DNA of 61,415 bases from assembly GCA_041653635.1 (NCBI GenBank), contig JBAZFC010000002.1, positions 1 to 61,415 of the forward strand, read 5' to 3'. Both the position numbers and the translations under genes were made by a program. The stretch is from CAIXOA01 sp041653635 (GTDB taxonomy: Archaea; Micrarchaeota; Micrarchaeia; Anstonellales; Bilamarchaeaceae). The notes under the pieces were generated by a model. The model worked only from the letters and a program-made list of their open reading frames with translations. It searched no databases and had not been told where the DNA came from. Below, piece after piece: positions 15,643 through 24,813 of the stretch (positions within the stretch are counted from its first letter, which is position 1; each line of letters starts with the position of its first letter).

Positions 15643-16152
15643 ATGGACCTGCTGGCGCTCCTCATATTCATTATTCCATGTTACATAGCGAACGCTGCGC
15701 CAGTGCTGCTCGGGGGCGGGCAGCCCCTTGATTTCGGCGCGAGCTTCTCGGACGGGAGGCGCATCTTCGGGAATGCGAAAACTGTTCGGGGTTTTGTGGG
15801 CGGGGTTGCGGCGGGCACGGTCGCGGGGGGAACCCTCGCGCTCTATTTCTTTCTTCCAGTTTTCACTTCCGCGTGGGAACAGTTCCTTTCAGGGTTCCTC
15901 CTTTCGCTGGGTGCGCTCGTGGGAGATGCGCTGGGCAGCTTCGTGAAGAGGAGGGCGGGCATAGGGCCGGGCAAGCCGTTCTTCCTGGACCAGCTCGGGT
16001 TCATAGTGGTGGGGCTGCTGCTGGCATACCCCGTGGCTCATGCGTTGTATTCGCCTGAAGGCGTAATCTTCCTGCTCGTGCTGTCCTGGCTGCTTCATAT
16101 TGTAACCAATGCGGCGGCGAACAGGTTCGGGCTGAAATCGGTTCCATGGTGA
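15643..16152 (+). CDS. carS: CDP-archaeol synthase
   Basis: 169 residues with about five membrane helices. CarS activates digeranylgeranylglyceryl phosphate with CTP to give CDP-archaeol, the precursor of all archaeal polar lipids. Family motifs are visible: CYIANAAPVLLGGG, FGNAKTVRGFVGG, SLGALVGDALGSFVKRR, FFLDQLGFI. Length is normal. Its presence suggests that this archaeon makes its own phospholipids, not a given for DPANN lineages. Its last bases overlap the antiporter frame that follows. Confidence 0.93.
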   Translation: MDLLALLIFIIPCYIANAAPVLLGGGQPLDFGASFSDGRRIFGNAKTVRGFVGGVAAGTVAGGTLALYFFLPVFTSAWEQFLSGFLLSLGALVGDALGSFVKRRAGIGPGKPFFLDQLGFIVVGLLLAYPVAHALYSPEGVIFLLVLSWLLHIVTNAAANRFGLKSVPW

Positions 16153-17549
16153 TTGGGATGGCAAGCATGGAAACCCTTGTGGCGTTCGGGCTCATCTCCG
16201 GCATAATAATGGCCGGTTTCATCGGCGAGATAATGTTCAGGCGGCTCGGGATTCCGGGCGTGCTCCTCCTGCTTGCGCTGGGGTATATGCTCGGCCCGGT
16301 GACGCACCAGCTGGACGTGAATATGCTGAAAGGGATAGAGTATATAGTGGGGCCGCTGGCGCTAGCCATATTGCTTTTTGACGGGGGGCTTGACCTGAAC
16401 ATATACCGCCTCGTACACGAGAGCGGAAGGGGCATACTAATGGCCATCCTGATGATGGTTACCGCGATGCTCGCCACTGCGGGCATATGGATGGCGCTCG
16501 GATACGACCCGCTCATGGGCGCAATCCTCGGCGCCATAGTTGGAGGGACCACCTCCACCATAATAACGGCCATCGCCGGAAAAATCGGCATAAGCGAGAA
16601 GGCGAAACAGTTCCTTGTCGTGGAATCCGCGCTCACGGACGTGCTCACGGTGGTGGTGACCATTGCGCTGCTGGGGGTGGTGATGACCGGGACCGCCAGC
16701 GTGCAGGGGACCGGGAAGGAGCTGGCCAGCAGCTTCTCCATAGGCGGGCTTATCGGGGCGGTGCTGGGGCTCATATGGATAGCGCTCAGCAGGAAACTGG
16801 GCGGGATAAGCTTCTCGTACATGCTCACGGTCGCGATATTGCTTTTTGCATATTTGATTACGGAATATTTCGGGGCGAGCGGGGCGATTGCCGCGCTCAT
16901 GTTCGGCATAATGCTGGGCAACCACAAGGAAATCGCAACCATGCTGAGGTTCAAGGATGCCGCCGAAACGCCAAACATCTTCCGCTTCCAGAGCGAAATC
17001 GGCTTCCTGGTGAGGACCTTCTATTTCGTCTATATGGGGACGCTGGTCTCCATAACGGCAGGGTTGCCGGTGCTCCTGGGGGCGGCGGTGATGGCCGGGC
17101 TGATAGTGGCGAGGTTCGTGTCCGCGAAGATATCCACGTTCAGGAGCGACCTCTCCCAGTACAGCAAGCAGATAAACATAATGATGCCGAGGGGGCTGGC
17201 GACCGCGGTGATGGGGAGCTACCCCGCATTCGTGCTGCTGCAGAGCCAGAGTGCAATCCCCGCGAACGTGTTCGCGCCGCTCTATGCGCAGGCGCTGCTT
17301 TTCGTGGACATATCCTTCGTGGTGATAGTGGTGAGCGTGGTGCTCACCGCCGCGGGGCTCGTGTTCATACGGGTAAATGGAAACGGGGAGAAAAAAGAGG
17401 GCGGGGAAGGGGAGGAAAGCGGAAACGGGGATGCGGGGGAGGAAACTGAAGGCGGGGCGGAAGAGGGCGGGGAAGGTTCCGAAGCCGAAGAGGAGCCGGG
17501 GAACGAGCCGAAACCGAAGGCGAGAAAGCGAAATGGTGAATCCGCATGA
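16146..17549 (+). CDS. Na+/H+ antiporter, CPA2 family (first of tandem pair)
   Basis: 467 residues with about 12 membrane helices (1-405) in the CPA2 fold: PGVLLLLALGYMLGPVTH, LLFDGGLDLNIY and the VVESALTDVLTVVV helix with the acidic pair region. Starts at 16158 (GGTGAT just upstream) or 16167 are also plausible. The last 60 residues are an unusual Glu/Gly-rich tail ending in a basic patch. It exchanges monovalent cations for protons across the membrane. It overlaps CarS and its stop overlaps the second copy, so translation is coupled. Confidence 0.85.
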   Translation: MVIGMASMETLVAFGLISGIIMAGFIGEIMFRRLGIPGVLLLLALGYMLGPVTHQLDVNMLKGIEYIVGPLALAILLFDGGLDLNIYRLVHESGRGILMAILMMVTAMLATAGIWMALGYDPLMGAILGAIVGGTTSTIITAIAGKIGISEKAKQFLVVESALTDVLTVVVTIALLGVVMTGTASVQGTGKELASSFSIGGLIGAVLGLIWIALSRKLGGISFSYMLTVAILLFAYLITEYFGASGAIAALMFGIMLGNHKEIATMLRFKDAAETPNIFRFQSEIGFLVRTFYFVYMGTLVSITAGLPVLLGAAVMAGLIVARFVSAKISTFRSDLSQYSKQINIMMPRGLATAVMGSYPAFVLLQSQSAIPANVFAPLYAQALLFVDISFVVIVVSVVLTAAGLVFIRVNGNGEKKEGGEGEESGNGDAGEETEGGAEEGGEGSEAEEEPGNEPKPKARKRNGESA

Positions 17550-18895
17550 TTGAAACACTCATCGCATTCGCGCTCATCTCCGGCATAATCTTCGCTGGCT
17601 TCATAGGGGAGATGCTCTTCAGGAAATTGGGCATTCCGGGAGTGCTCCTCCTGCTTGCGCTGGGGTACATGCTCGGCCCGGTGACGCACGGATTGGATGT
17701 GGAGATGCTGAAGAGCGTGGGCTACATCGTGGGGCCGCTCGCGCTCGTGGTGCTCCTTTTTGACGGCGGAATGAGGATGAACATCTTCCAGCTCATACAC
17801 GGAGGGGGGAGGGGCGTCCTGATGGCAGTCCTGGTCACCATCCTTTCCATCCTGGCCGTAACGGGGATATGGGTTGCGCTGGGCTACGACCCGCTGATGG
17901 GCGCTGTGCTCGGCGCGATACTTGGCGGAACCACTTCCACGATGGTGGTCTCCATAGTGAGCGGGCTGAAGATGAGCGACGAGGCGAGGCAGTTCGTGCT
18001 CATAGACGCAGCGCTCACGGACGTGCTCGCGGTCATCCTGACGATTGCGCTCATGAGCATAGTGGTGACGCACAACGCGAGCGTGCAGGGGACCGGGAAG
18101 GAAATCCTGGGCAGCTTCTCAACCGGGGCGGTCATCGGCGGGCTGATAGGGCTCGCGTGGATTGCGCTCAGCAAGAAATTGAGGCAGATAGATTTCTTCT
18201 ACATGGTCACGCTGGCGATAATACTCATCGCATACATGGCCGCGGAATACTTCGGGGGGAGCGGCGCCATCGCCGCGCTCGTGATCGGGATAATGCTCGG
18301 GAACTACAAGGAGATAGGGCAGATGCTCAAGTTCAAGGACGTCGCGGACGACGCCGAGCTGCTCACCTTCCAGAACGAGTTCGGGTTCCTTGTGAGGAGC
18401 TTCTATTTTGTCTATTTGGGGAGCATGGTCGTGATAGGGAGCGCGTATTCCATAGTGGTGGGCGGGGCGATGATGCTCGGGCTCGCCGTGGCGAGGTTCC
18501 TCTCCACCCGGATATCCACGTGGGGCAGCCCAATCTCCAAATACAGCAAATACATAAACGCGTTCATGCCCAGGGGGCTTGCGGCCGCGGTCATGGGAGG
18601 GTATCCCGCGGTGGTGCTGCTTGAGAGCCAGGGCACGATTCCGCCGGAGGTGTTCGCGCCGCTCTATGCGCAGGCGGAGCTTTTCGTTGAGATAGCGTTC
18701 GTGGTGATAATACTGAGCGTTGTGCTCACCGCGGTCGGTGCGGTGCTCCTGCGGAGGGGGGAGGCGAAGGGGGACAAGGAACAGCAGGAGCTTGAGAAGG
18801 AGGTGGAGGAGCGGCTCAAGAAGATGGGGCGCAATGGGGAAAACCCGGAACCGGAGGGGGGGCCGGAAAAGGGCAGCGAAACTTCCGGTGATTGA
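17546..18895 (+). CDS. Na+/H+ antiporter, CPA2 family (second of tandem pair)
   Basis: 449 residues, closely similar to the preceding gene through all membrane helices (identical PGVLLLLALGYMLGPVTH; LLFDGGMRMNIF against LLFDGGLDLNIY; ALTDVLAVILTIAL), so the pair arose by tandem duplication. The tail differs: a charged helix (EQQELEKEVEERLKKMG) followed by Gly/Glu/Pro. The different tails suggest separate regulation of two transporters of like function, or a heterodimer. Its end sits three bases before the RNA ligase start. Confidence 0.85.
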   Translation: MIETLIAFALISGIIFAGFIGEMLFRKLGIPGVLLLLALGYMLGPVTHGLDVEMLKSVGYIVGPLALVVLLFDGGMRMNIFQLIHGGGRGVLMAVLVTILSILAVTGIWVALGYDPLMGAVLGAILGGTTSTMVVSIVSGLKMSDEARQFVLIDAALTDVLAVILTIALMSIVVTHNASVQGTGKEILGSFSTGAVIGGLIGLAWIALSKKLRQIDFFYMVTLAIILIAYMAAEYFGGSGAIAALVIGIMLGNYKEIGQMLKFKDVADDAELLTFQNEFGFLVRSFYFVYLGSMVVIGSAYSIVVGGAMMLGLAVARFLSTRISTWGSPISKYSKYINAFMPRGLAAAVMGGYPAVVLLESQGTIPPEVFAPLYAQAELFVEIAFVVIILSVVLTAVGAVLLRRGEAKGDKEQQELEKEVEERLKKMGRNGENPEPEGGPEKGSETSGD

Positions 18896-18897
18896 GG

Positions 18898-19935
18898 ATG
18901 GAAATTGAACGGCTCAAGGGCAGCAATAGGGTGGTGGAGTACGGGGAGTTCCTGCGCTTCGCGGAGAAGGCCGGGGGGATGCCCCGCGGCACGCTCATAG
19001 CGGGCACCAGGACAATCCCCGGCTACCCGAAGATACCGCGCATATTCGTGCTCGGCGAAGGGATTGGGAATAATATTAAGTCCGACGAGATGCTGGTGGA
19101 AGAGAAAATAGACGGGTATAATGTGAGGGCTTTGCTCTACCGGGGGAAGTTCACGTGCCTTTCCCGCGGCGGATTTACTGACGGGTTTGCGGCGGAGAAG
19201 CTCGCGGACGATGCGGGCGTGAAGAAATTCTTTTCCGGGCATGCTGGCTGGATTCTCTGCGGAGAGATGATTGGGAACACGCCGCATACTACGCCGACGG
19301 ATGAATATGATGTGAAATATTATGTTTTTGACATCATAGACGAGCATGGGGAGTTCCTTCCGCCCATGGAAAGGAGGGACTTGTGCAAGGAGTTCGGGCT
19401 CACGCCCGTGCCACTGGTCGGCGTGTTCAGGAGGGATGAGATTGCAAAACTGAAGGGCGCCGTGCGCAAGATGGATAAGGAAGGGAAAGAGGGAATAGTC
19501 ATACGCGGGCTGGAGGGGAAGGAAATGGTGAAGTTCGTCACCCCCTCTTCGGACATACACGATTTGGCGGAAAGCTCATCCTACATATTTGACATGCCGA
19601 TGGGCTTCATGAAGCAGAGGGTCTTCCGTTCCGCTGTTTCCGTCCGCGACCTGGGGCTGAAGAAGGCGGATTACACGAAGATGCTGGGCGAGGCGCTTTA
19701 CTCCGAATTGGACGGGGCGCTGGATGCAAAGGAGGCGGTGCAGAGGTTCCGCGTACGCGTGAAAAGCCATTCCACATGGGATGCTATCCTTGCGGGGATG
19801 GGGCACGAGGTGGAACTGAGGGTTGAGAAGGAAGAGAGGGAGGGGAAGGGATACGAGATAACATTTGTGAAGATAATGAAGGAGAGCACGCGCATGGCGA
19901 GGCGCGCCGTGGAAGGGAGGACTCAGGAGGATTAA
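18898..19935 (+). CDS. ATP-dependent RNA ligase, archaeal Rnl3 type
   Basis: 345 residues from ATG at 18898, preceded by GGTGATTGAGG. The nucleotidyl-transferase motif I EEKIDGYNVR places the adenylated lysine at Lys70; CLSRGGF, ILCGEMIGN, KYYVFDIID, EGIVIRG and MVKFVTP fit motifs III to V. The C-terminal 100 residues match the dimerisation part of the Pyrococcus/Methanothermobacter RNA ligase family, which joins or circularises single-stranded RNA; the natural substrate is unsettled. The gene encoding its partner protein follows convergently. Confidence 0.9.
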   Translation: MEIERLKGSNRVVEYGEFLRFAEKAGGMPRGTLIAGTRTIPGYPKIPRIFVLGEGIGNNIKSDEMLVEEKIDGYNVRALLYRGKFTCLSRGGFTDGFAAEKLADDAGVKKFFSGHAGWILCGEMIGNTPHTTPTDEYDVKYYVFDIIDEHGEFLPPMERRDLCKEFGLTPVPLVGVFRRDEIAKLKGAVRKMDKEGKEGIVIRGLEGKEMVKFVTPSSDIHDLAESSSYIFDMPMGFMKQRVFRSAVSVRDLGLKKADYTKMLGEALYSELDGALDAKEAVQRFRVRVKSHSTWDAILAGMGHEVELRVEKEEREGKGYEITFVKIMKESTRMARRAVEGRTQED

Positions 19936-19951
19936 GGTTTCCAGCGTAGGG

Positions 19952-20521
19952 CTAATCCTTCTTCTTTTTCTTGTGCAGGATTGAGTGGAACTTTGAGGCG
20001 TCTATCCATTCGCACCCCACTTTATTTGCGAGGTGGAATATGCCCTCGTCGCTTGTGACTATTGCGGCCTCCAGCTCAAACGCGAGGAGGACTATCTCAA
20101 AATCTTCTTTGCTGTCCACTATTCCGGTGCGCATTGAATCCCGGTACTTGTCGCGGAGCTTGCGCAGCTTTTCGTCGTTGTCCGGGCGGTTGTCCACCGC
20201 GAATTCCTCCGCGAGCCTTAAGCCCTTGTTTACCCTGCCCCTTACATCGTCTATGAACTCGTAGAAAACAGCGGCAGGCAGGTGGATGGAATAGATGTTG
20301 GGGGCCTTCCGCTTGACTATCCCCTCTAAAGCATGGAGATTGGGTGCGAAGTTGGAGAGTTCCTTCCAGATGGAGGGCGGCATGTAGAAATTGGCGTCGT
20401 ATTCCTTTGCGAGGGCGGCGAAATGCTCAACCGCCTCCTGCGGGCTGTTCCCAAAGGGGGTGCGGGCTGCGGGATTTACAAATAAGCTGGTGTCTAAAAT
20501 GTATTTCTTTATGTTCTTCAT
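19952..20521 (-). CDS. RNA ligase partner protein, PIN domain
   Basis: 189 residues from ATG at 20521; the frame upstream is non-coding. PIN-domain acids are seen in YILDTSLFVNP, SIWKELSNF, DSKEDFEIVLLAFELEA and AAIVTSDEGI. The family is known as RNA ligase partner protein because it sits next to Rnl3-type ligases in many archaea, as here, where it is convergent with the ligase 16 bases away. It may trim RNA ends before ligation, but this has not been shown. The C-terminal HKKKKKD is a basic tail. Confidence 0.88.
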   Translation of the reverse strand: MKNIKKYILDTSLFVNPAARTPFGNSPQEAVEHFAALAKEYDANFYMPPSIWKELSNFAPNLHALEGIVKRKAPNIYSIHLPAAVFYEFIDDVRGRVNKGLRLAEEFAVDNRPDNDEKLRKLRDKYRDSMRTGIVDSKEDFEIVLLAFELEAAIVTSDEGIFHLANKVGCEWIDASKFHSILHKKKKKD

Positions 20522-20592
20522 GCTGGGAATAAGGAGGCAGGGAATAAAAAACTGCGGGTTTTTAAGGGTTTTGTCGTAATATATAGATAGGA

Positions 20593-20916
20593 ATGGTGAC
20601 CTTGAAGAAAGATGCACGGCAGATGGCGGCAAATTTGCACTTCGCAAAGGAGCGACCTATGGGTCCACCGGGCCTGCAGGGGGCGCCTTTCTGGAAGGAG
20701 GCAAAATTCAGGGAAATCATGGAAGCCAAGCTTGCGGATGTCCCCGAACCGGAAAGGAAAGCGCTGCTTGAGTTCCTCGCCCACGCGCCTGCGAAAATAA
20801 CGCGGCGTGCGGAAAAATGGGACAGGGAAAAGATTCCGAGTTCCCTCCACGAGATACGCTCCCCGGTTGATGAATTCGTGTGGAGGCTGAAGCTGTTCGT
20901 GGACTGCATAGACTAG
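20593..20916 (+). CDS. Hypothetical protein upstream of cyclase
   Basis: 107 residues, soluble, with a Gly/Pro-containing stretch (ERPMGPPGLQGAPFW) and otherwise helical, charged sequence. A TATA-like element lies at about 20554-20584. It is separated from the cyclase gene by 15 bases and probably cotranscribed. It could be a regulator or partner of the cyclase. No family is recognised. Confidence 0.6.
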   Translation: MVTLKKDARQMAANLHFAKERPMGPPGLQGAPFWKEAKFREIMEAKLADVPEPERKALLEFLAHAPAKITRRAEKWDREKIPSSLHEIRSPVDEFVWRLKLFVDCID

Positions 20917-20931
20917 GAACAGGTCCCTACC

Positions 20932-22830
20932 GTGGAGCAGTATGCGGCAGAGGAGGACAACAAGCTGGAATTCCAGGGCACCATCATCAAGGTGGACCAG
21001 GCCAGGTCCACCGCAAGCGCAAGGGGAAAACAGCAGGAGGAGCTGGATGCAACCGTGCGCGTGATGCATCTCTATTTCAGGATTGCGATGGGTGTGTTCA
21101 GGTGCATGCGCGACAACCTCATCGGCGACGAGGTCAATGGGGTAGTCAAAGCACCGGAGGATAATCCACAGGTCAGCTCTGTGGAGGCGGCTAGGCTGCT
21201 CCACACGGTCAGGGCGCTTTTTGAGATACACAACGAACTTGTCAGCCTTGAGGAGAAAACTGCCGGCAAGAGCGTCTATTCACGCCTTAAGATAAGGGGT
21301 TCCCTTGCAACCGGCAAGGTCGCAATAATGAGGAATGACATAAGGCACACCATGATATGCGACCTGATGAACTTCGCCGCGAGGATGGCAGGCATACCTT
21401 CCGAGATGGAGCTGATTGTGAACGGGGAGGCGGCAAAGCACCTTGAGCCGTATTTCGCCCTTGAGAAGGTGAACATAACCGGGATTGTCGAGGACAAAGT
21501 GGGCGAATACGAGAAGGAGCTTGACGCGATGGGGGATGTAAACGGCAAGGAGCTGGAAACCGAGGAAGGGCGGGAGGGCCTTCTCAGGAGGATAGAGCTG
21601 AACTACCGGCTCTTCAAGCTTTATGAGATATTATACTCCGTTTTTGAGCTTCCAAACCGGGAAGAGGGTGTGAAAGACGCAAAGGAAACGCCGTTCCTTG
21701 AAAAAATGAGCTCACACAGGGACAGGTACCACGACCTCATGGACGAATACGACCTCCACGGTGAGAAGGAGATGCGCGGCAGGATAAAGGCGATGATGAG
21801 GGAAGTGGACGACGAGTATTACGCGGAAACGTTCAACAAGGTGCGCCGCCTGCACCTGAAAGGGTTCGGGATTGAGGCGTTCAAGGACCTCTACAAGCTG
21901 GTCGGGTACAAGACATTCGCAAAGGACTGCAAATCCGTGCCGGCGAACTGCAGGTTCAGGGATATTTTCCTTGGGGAGGAGGGGATCTCTTCTGATGGAA
22001 GGACTGGAATTGAAAGATTCATAGATGCCGTTGCGGACGCGCATTACGTCGCGCCGCGCGCGGACTTCAATCCGGGCGTCATCCTTTACCTCATGACCAC
22101 GATGCAGCTCACGGGTTCCCCTGATTTCGCATACCAGAAGACGTGCAGGGCCGTGGGGATGGCGTTGTACGCGGTTGATGAAATCAGGAAGAACTGGGAT
22201 AACCAGCCGAACCTCTTCCTGCAGAAGGCGCAGGAAGACCTCGTGAAAAGGGGCGTATTCAGCCCTACTGGGGAGCTGAACGGGGAAAGGCTCTCGGATT
22301 ACCTTGCGGAGTCCGTGGTGCTGCCAGCCATGCTCAACGAAGTGGGGCTCCTGACATTGGGCTCGGCCGGGAACGGGAATGGCGGGGCGGCGCAGAGAAA
22401 GATAACTGTGGGCGACCTCGGGCAGTGGCTCGCGAAGGACCGCGCGACCTTCACCCTTGCCGAGGCGCCGATAAAGGAAGCAGTCATGAACCTGCACAGG
22501 GAAAGTGCGGCATACCTGCGCGGGATAAATGCAAAAACCGAGAAGGAATACGGATACATGCTATTCAGCGACAGGATGATAGGCATAATAGAGGGCCTTT
22601 CGTACCAACAGGATTGGAAGGGCATTGCGGAAAAGCTGGAGCCCGCAGATGCGCTTGCCGCGGAAATCATCCTCACCTCCGGGGCCGTGCAGTCCATGAG
22701 GAAGCTCAAGGCATACAAGCTTAACCGGGGGCAGAAGCCGATAGACTGGAAAACCATAAAGTTTGAGCTTGGGAAGCTTAAGCTCCATCCATACATGCTG
22801 GGGCTGTATTCGGAGCTGTTCCTCGAATAG
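20932..22830 (+). CDS. Class III nucleotidyl cyclase-like domain fused to a large unknown C-terminal region
   Basis: 632 residues from GTG, with AGGAACAGG upstream. Residues 12-195 follow the class III adenylyl/guanylyl cyclase fold: TIIKVDQARST with metal-binding Asp22, NLIGDEVNG with the second metal Asp66, GSLATGKVAI for the G-[IL]-x-TG strand, and CDLMNFAARMAG with Asn147 and Arg151 in the positions that stabilise the transition state (NxAxR). All the core catalytic residues I can check are present, so an active cyclase is plausible. Residues 200-632 are helical, soluble and unrecognised. Class III cyclases are uncommon in archaea. The 107-residue gene just upstream is probably in the same operon. 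Confidence 0.65.
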   Translation: MEQYAAEEDNKLEFQGTIIKVDQARSTASARGKQQEELDATVRVMHLYFRIAMGVFRCMRDNLIGDEVNGVVKAPEDNPQVSSVEAARLLHTVRALFEIHNELVSLEEKTAGKSVYSRLKIRGSLATGKVAIMRNDIRHTMICDLMNFAARMAGIPSEMELIVNGEAAKHLEPYFALEKVNITGIVEDKVGEYEKELDAMGDVNGKELETEEGREGLLRRIELNYRLFKLYEILYSVFELPNREEGVKDAKETPFLEKMSSHRDRYHDLMDEYDLHGEKEMRGRIKAMMREVDDEYYAETFNKVRRLHLKGFGIEAFKDLYKLVGYKTFAKDCKSVPANCRFRDIFLGEEGISSDGRTGIERFIDAVADAHYVAPRADFNPGVILYLMTTMQLTGSPDFAYQKTCRAVGMALYAVDEIRKNWDNQPNLFLQKAQEDLVKRGVFSPTGELNGERLSDYLAESVVLPAMLNEVGLLTLGSAGNGNGGAAQRKITVGDLGQWLAKDRATFTLAEAPIKEAVMNLHRESAAYLRGINAKTEKEYGYMLFSDRMIGIIEGLSYQQDWKGIAEKLEPADALAAEIILTSGAVQSMRKLKAYKLNRGQKPIDWKTIKFELGKLKLHPYMLGLYSELFLE

Positions 22831-22861
22831 GGTTATAAAGCCCGGATTTTGAATATTGCGC

Positions 22862-23824
22862 ATGGAGGCCTTCGCGGAATTCCAGCGCCGCAGGAATTCT
22901 GAATTCTATTCTTCAAAGGGCGGGCGCATCTATTCCTCCTTCCGTACTTTCGCGCAATCGGTTAAATTCGCCGAAGCCAATGCCGTTGAATTCGCGTCCC
23001 GCGCGGCGCGGAATGGAAAATTGAGAATTTATGAAATTGGGGTTGGGGACGGAAGCTTTGCTTTGAATTTTCTAAAGGCGCTAAGCAAGGCGGATGAAAA
23101 GGTTGCTGAGCGCACCACTTACATCTTATGGGATTTTTCGGAGAAGGGAGTGGAAAGGGCGGCGAAGAAACTGAGGGGGTTCTCATTTGAAAAGGTTGTT
23201 GCGCCCGCATGGAACTGGAAGAAGATGCGCGGCGCGAATTGCGTGAAATGCAACGAGCTATTGGATGATTTGCCCACGCGTATGCTGGTGCGCAGGGGAA
23301 TGAGGGCAAACGAAGTGGTGCGGGAGGGAAAGGAATTCCTGGGAGTGGAAACGCAACTGGAGGGCGAAACTGCGCTATTCATGGAGGGGATGCCGGAGGG
23401 TTACTGGGTTCCCGTGCCCGAGATTGGATTGGAATGCGTCCTTGGATGGAGGAAGAAACTCGCTCCGGGAGGATGGATTGACATTTTTGATTACGGGTTC
23501 GCGGATGCGGAGGGGATGCGCATGCTTCCGAGGAATGTCTGGAATGCATCCATATGGAGGGAGTTTTCAAAACAGGTGACGGCGGATGTTAATTTCTCAT
23601 TCCTGAAAAAATGCGTGGGCGGAAGGGTGGAGCCACAGAAGGATTATGTGGAGAGGGCGCTGGGGAAGGACTTGTGGGAAGTGGATGTGGGCGGAAAGCT
23701 GGATTACTACTCCCATGAGGAAGTGAAGAAGAACGAAAAGAAATTGGAGAAGGAAGGGTACGATATAGGCATATTATTGAGTGGCGGCGAAAGGTCGGAC
23801 TATTTGCATATGGAAGTCAGCTAG
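22862..23824 (+). CDS. SAM-dependent methyltransferase, MidA-like
   Basis: 320 residues; ATG at 22862 is about 26 bases from TTATAAAG, so probably leaderless. Seen: YEIGVGDGSFALNFL (SAM-binding loop), KCNELLDDLPTRM (the family's NE-L-DALP-like motif), and GGWIDIFDYGF. This is the pattern of the MidA/NDUFAF7 family (arginine dimethylation of complex I subunits in mitochondria); the archaeal substrate is unknown. It is convergent and overlaps by four bases with the first gene of the six-paralog membrane cluster. Confidence 0.7.
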   Translation: MEAFAEFQRRRNSEFYSSKGGRIYSSFRTFAQSVKFAEANAVEFASRAARNGKLRIYEIGVGDGSFALNFLKALSKADEKVAERTTYILWDFSEKGVERAAKKLRGFSFEKVVAPAWNWKKMRGANCVKCNELLDDLPTRMLVRRGMRANEVVREGKEFLGVETQLEGETALFMEGMPEGYWVPVPEIGLECVLGWRKKLAPGGWIDIFDYGFADAEGMRMLPRNVWNASIWREFSKQVTADVNFSFLKKCVGGRVEPQKDYVERALGKDLWEVDVGGKLDYYSHEEVKKNEKKLEKEGYDIGILLSGGERSDYLHMEVS

Positions 23825-24813
23825 ATAAGTTTCACAAATCCCCTCCCCACCTCCGGCAGGTTCGCGCCGAAGAGGTTCGTGGTGGAAAGGATGAAACTCA
23901 TCGTTATGACCATCGCGAGGAACGGCAGGCTGCAGAGGTTGATGAAAACGCCATTGAGCCCCCTTTCCATTATCTTCTCAAGCGCACCCAGCACTTCGGT
24001 GAAGTGGGCGGTGTCCCACAGGAATATCTCCTCCGCCCTCCCCGGCTCGGACATGCTGCATGTGTTCGGCATGTTGGGCAGGGTGTCGGGGATGCCGCAT
24101 ACGAACGGGTTGAGCGAGAGGTTGACCACCATCAGGTAGGCGAGCGGGAAGACGAAATAGAAGCCCATCACGAACGCGAGGACGTACGCCCCGGAGCCGC
24201 GGGTGGGCGGGAACGCCCTCAGCAATATTCCCACCGGCAGGAATATGGGCAGGGCAGTCGCGGCGACGAACTCAAGCATCTGCTGGAATATGCGGAACAG
24301 GAGCGCGGTGAAGACTGCATAATTCATTATGTTGGTGGCCGTCTGCGTAATCGGCTTCAGCCCCCATCCGCTCAGCACGTCCGCCATGAAGAAGTCCTTC
24401 GTGAAGGATTCCCCGAAGAAGAAGGGCGCGGATATAGCATATGTATACTGCGATATCTCCCGTAAGCAGGAATATGTGCTGCCCATATACACCTCGGCAA
24501 GCCTTATCATCGTCCTCTCGCCCTGCACCGGGAACATCACGTCAAACTGGGCGGGGGTGATGGTTATGCCCTGCTGCGCGTAGTTCTCAATCGTAAGCGC
24601 CTTCATCGCCTCAAACGCAATGGAGTTGCCCTCGGTGAAGAGCGCTATGAAGAACACTGCGAGGAAGAATGTTGAAACGGCGAAGACCATCTCGCCCTTC
24701 GCCCATTGCTCCAGCCCCTTGTTGGAGAAGGCGCGGGAGAGCACTATCATCAGCGCCGAAAGCGAAAAGGAAAGGAGAACGATTATTATTGTGAGCAGCA
24801 CCCAGTCCATCAT
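23821..24813 (-). CDS. Polytopic membrane protein, paralog 1 of 6 (operon-distal)
   Basis: 330 residues with about six to seven membrane segments. It carries both family signatures: LEQWAKGEMVF after the first helix (pattern [AW]-A-[KR]-x-E) and GILLRAFPPTRGSG followed by AYVLAFVMGFYFVFP in the centre; the C-terminus ends in GRGFVKLI. A Cys-containing loop near 230-245 (CGIPDTLPNMPNTC) could be outside and disulphide-linked. The start overlaps the preceding gene's stop (ATGA). The arrangement of a polytopic core resembles VirB6/TrbL-type secretion channels, but this is only a hypothesis. Confidence 0.7.
   Translation of the reverse strand: MMDWVLLTIIIVLLSFSLSALMIVLSRAFSNKGLEQWAKGEMVFAVSTFFLAVFFIALFTEGNSIAFEAMKALTIENYAQQGITITPAQFDVMFPVQGERTMIRLAEVYMGSTYSCLREISQYTYAISAPFFFGESFTKDFFMADVLSGWGLKPITQTATNIMNYAVFTALLFRIFQQMLEFVAATALPIFLPVGILLRAFPPTRGSGAYVLAFVMGFYFVFPLAYLMVVNLSLNPFVCGIPDTLPNMPNTCSMSEPGRAEEIFLWDTAHFTEVLGALEKIMERGLNGVFINLCSLPFLAMVITMSFILSTTNLFGANLPEVGRGFVKLI

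Noticed and set aside
16437..17558. Long minus-strand open frames opposite the antiporter genes
   Set aside because: Shadows of a GC-rich gene: His/Arg/Gly/Glu-rich translation without domain character, while the plus frame is a clear antiporter.
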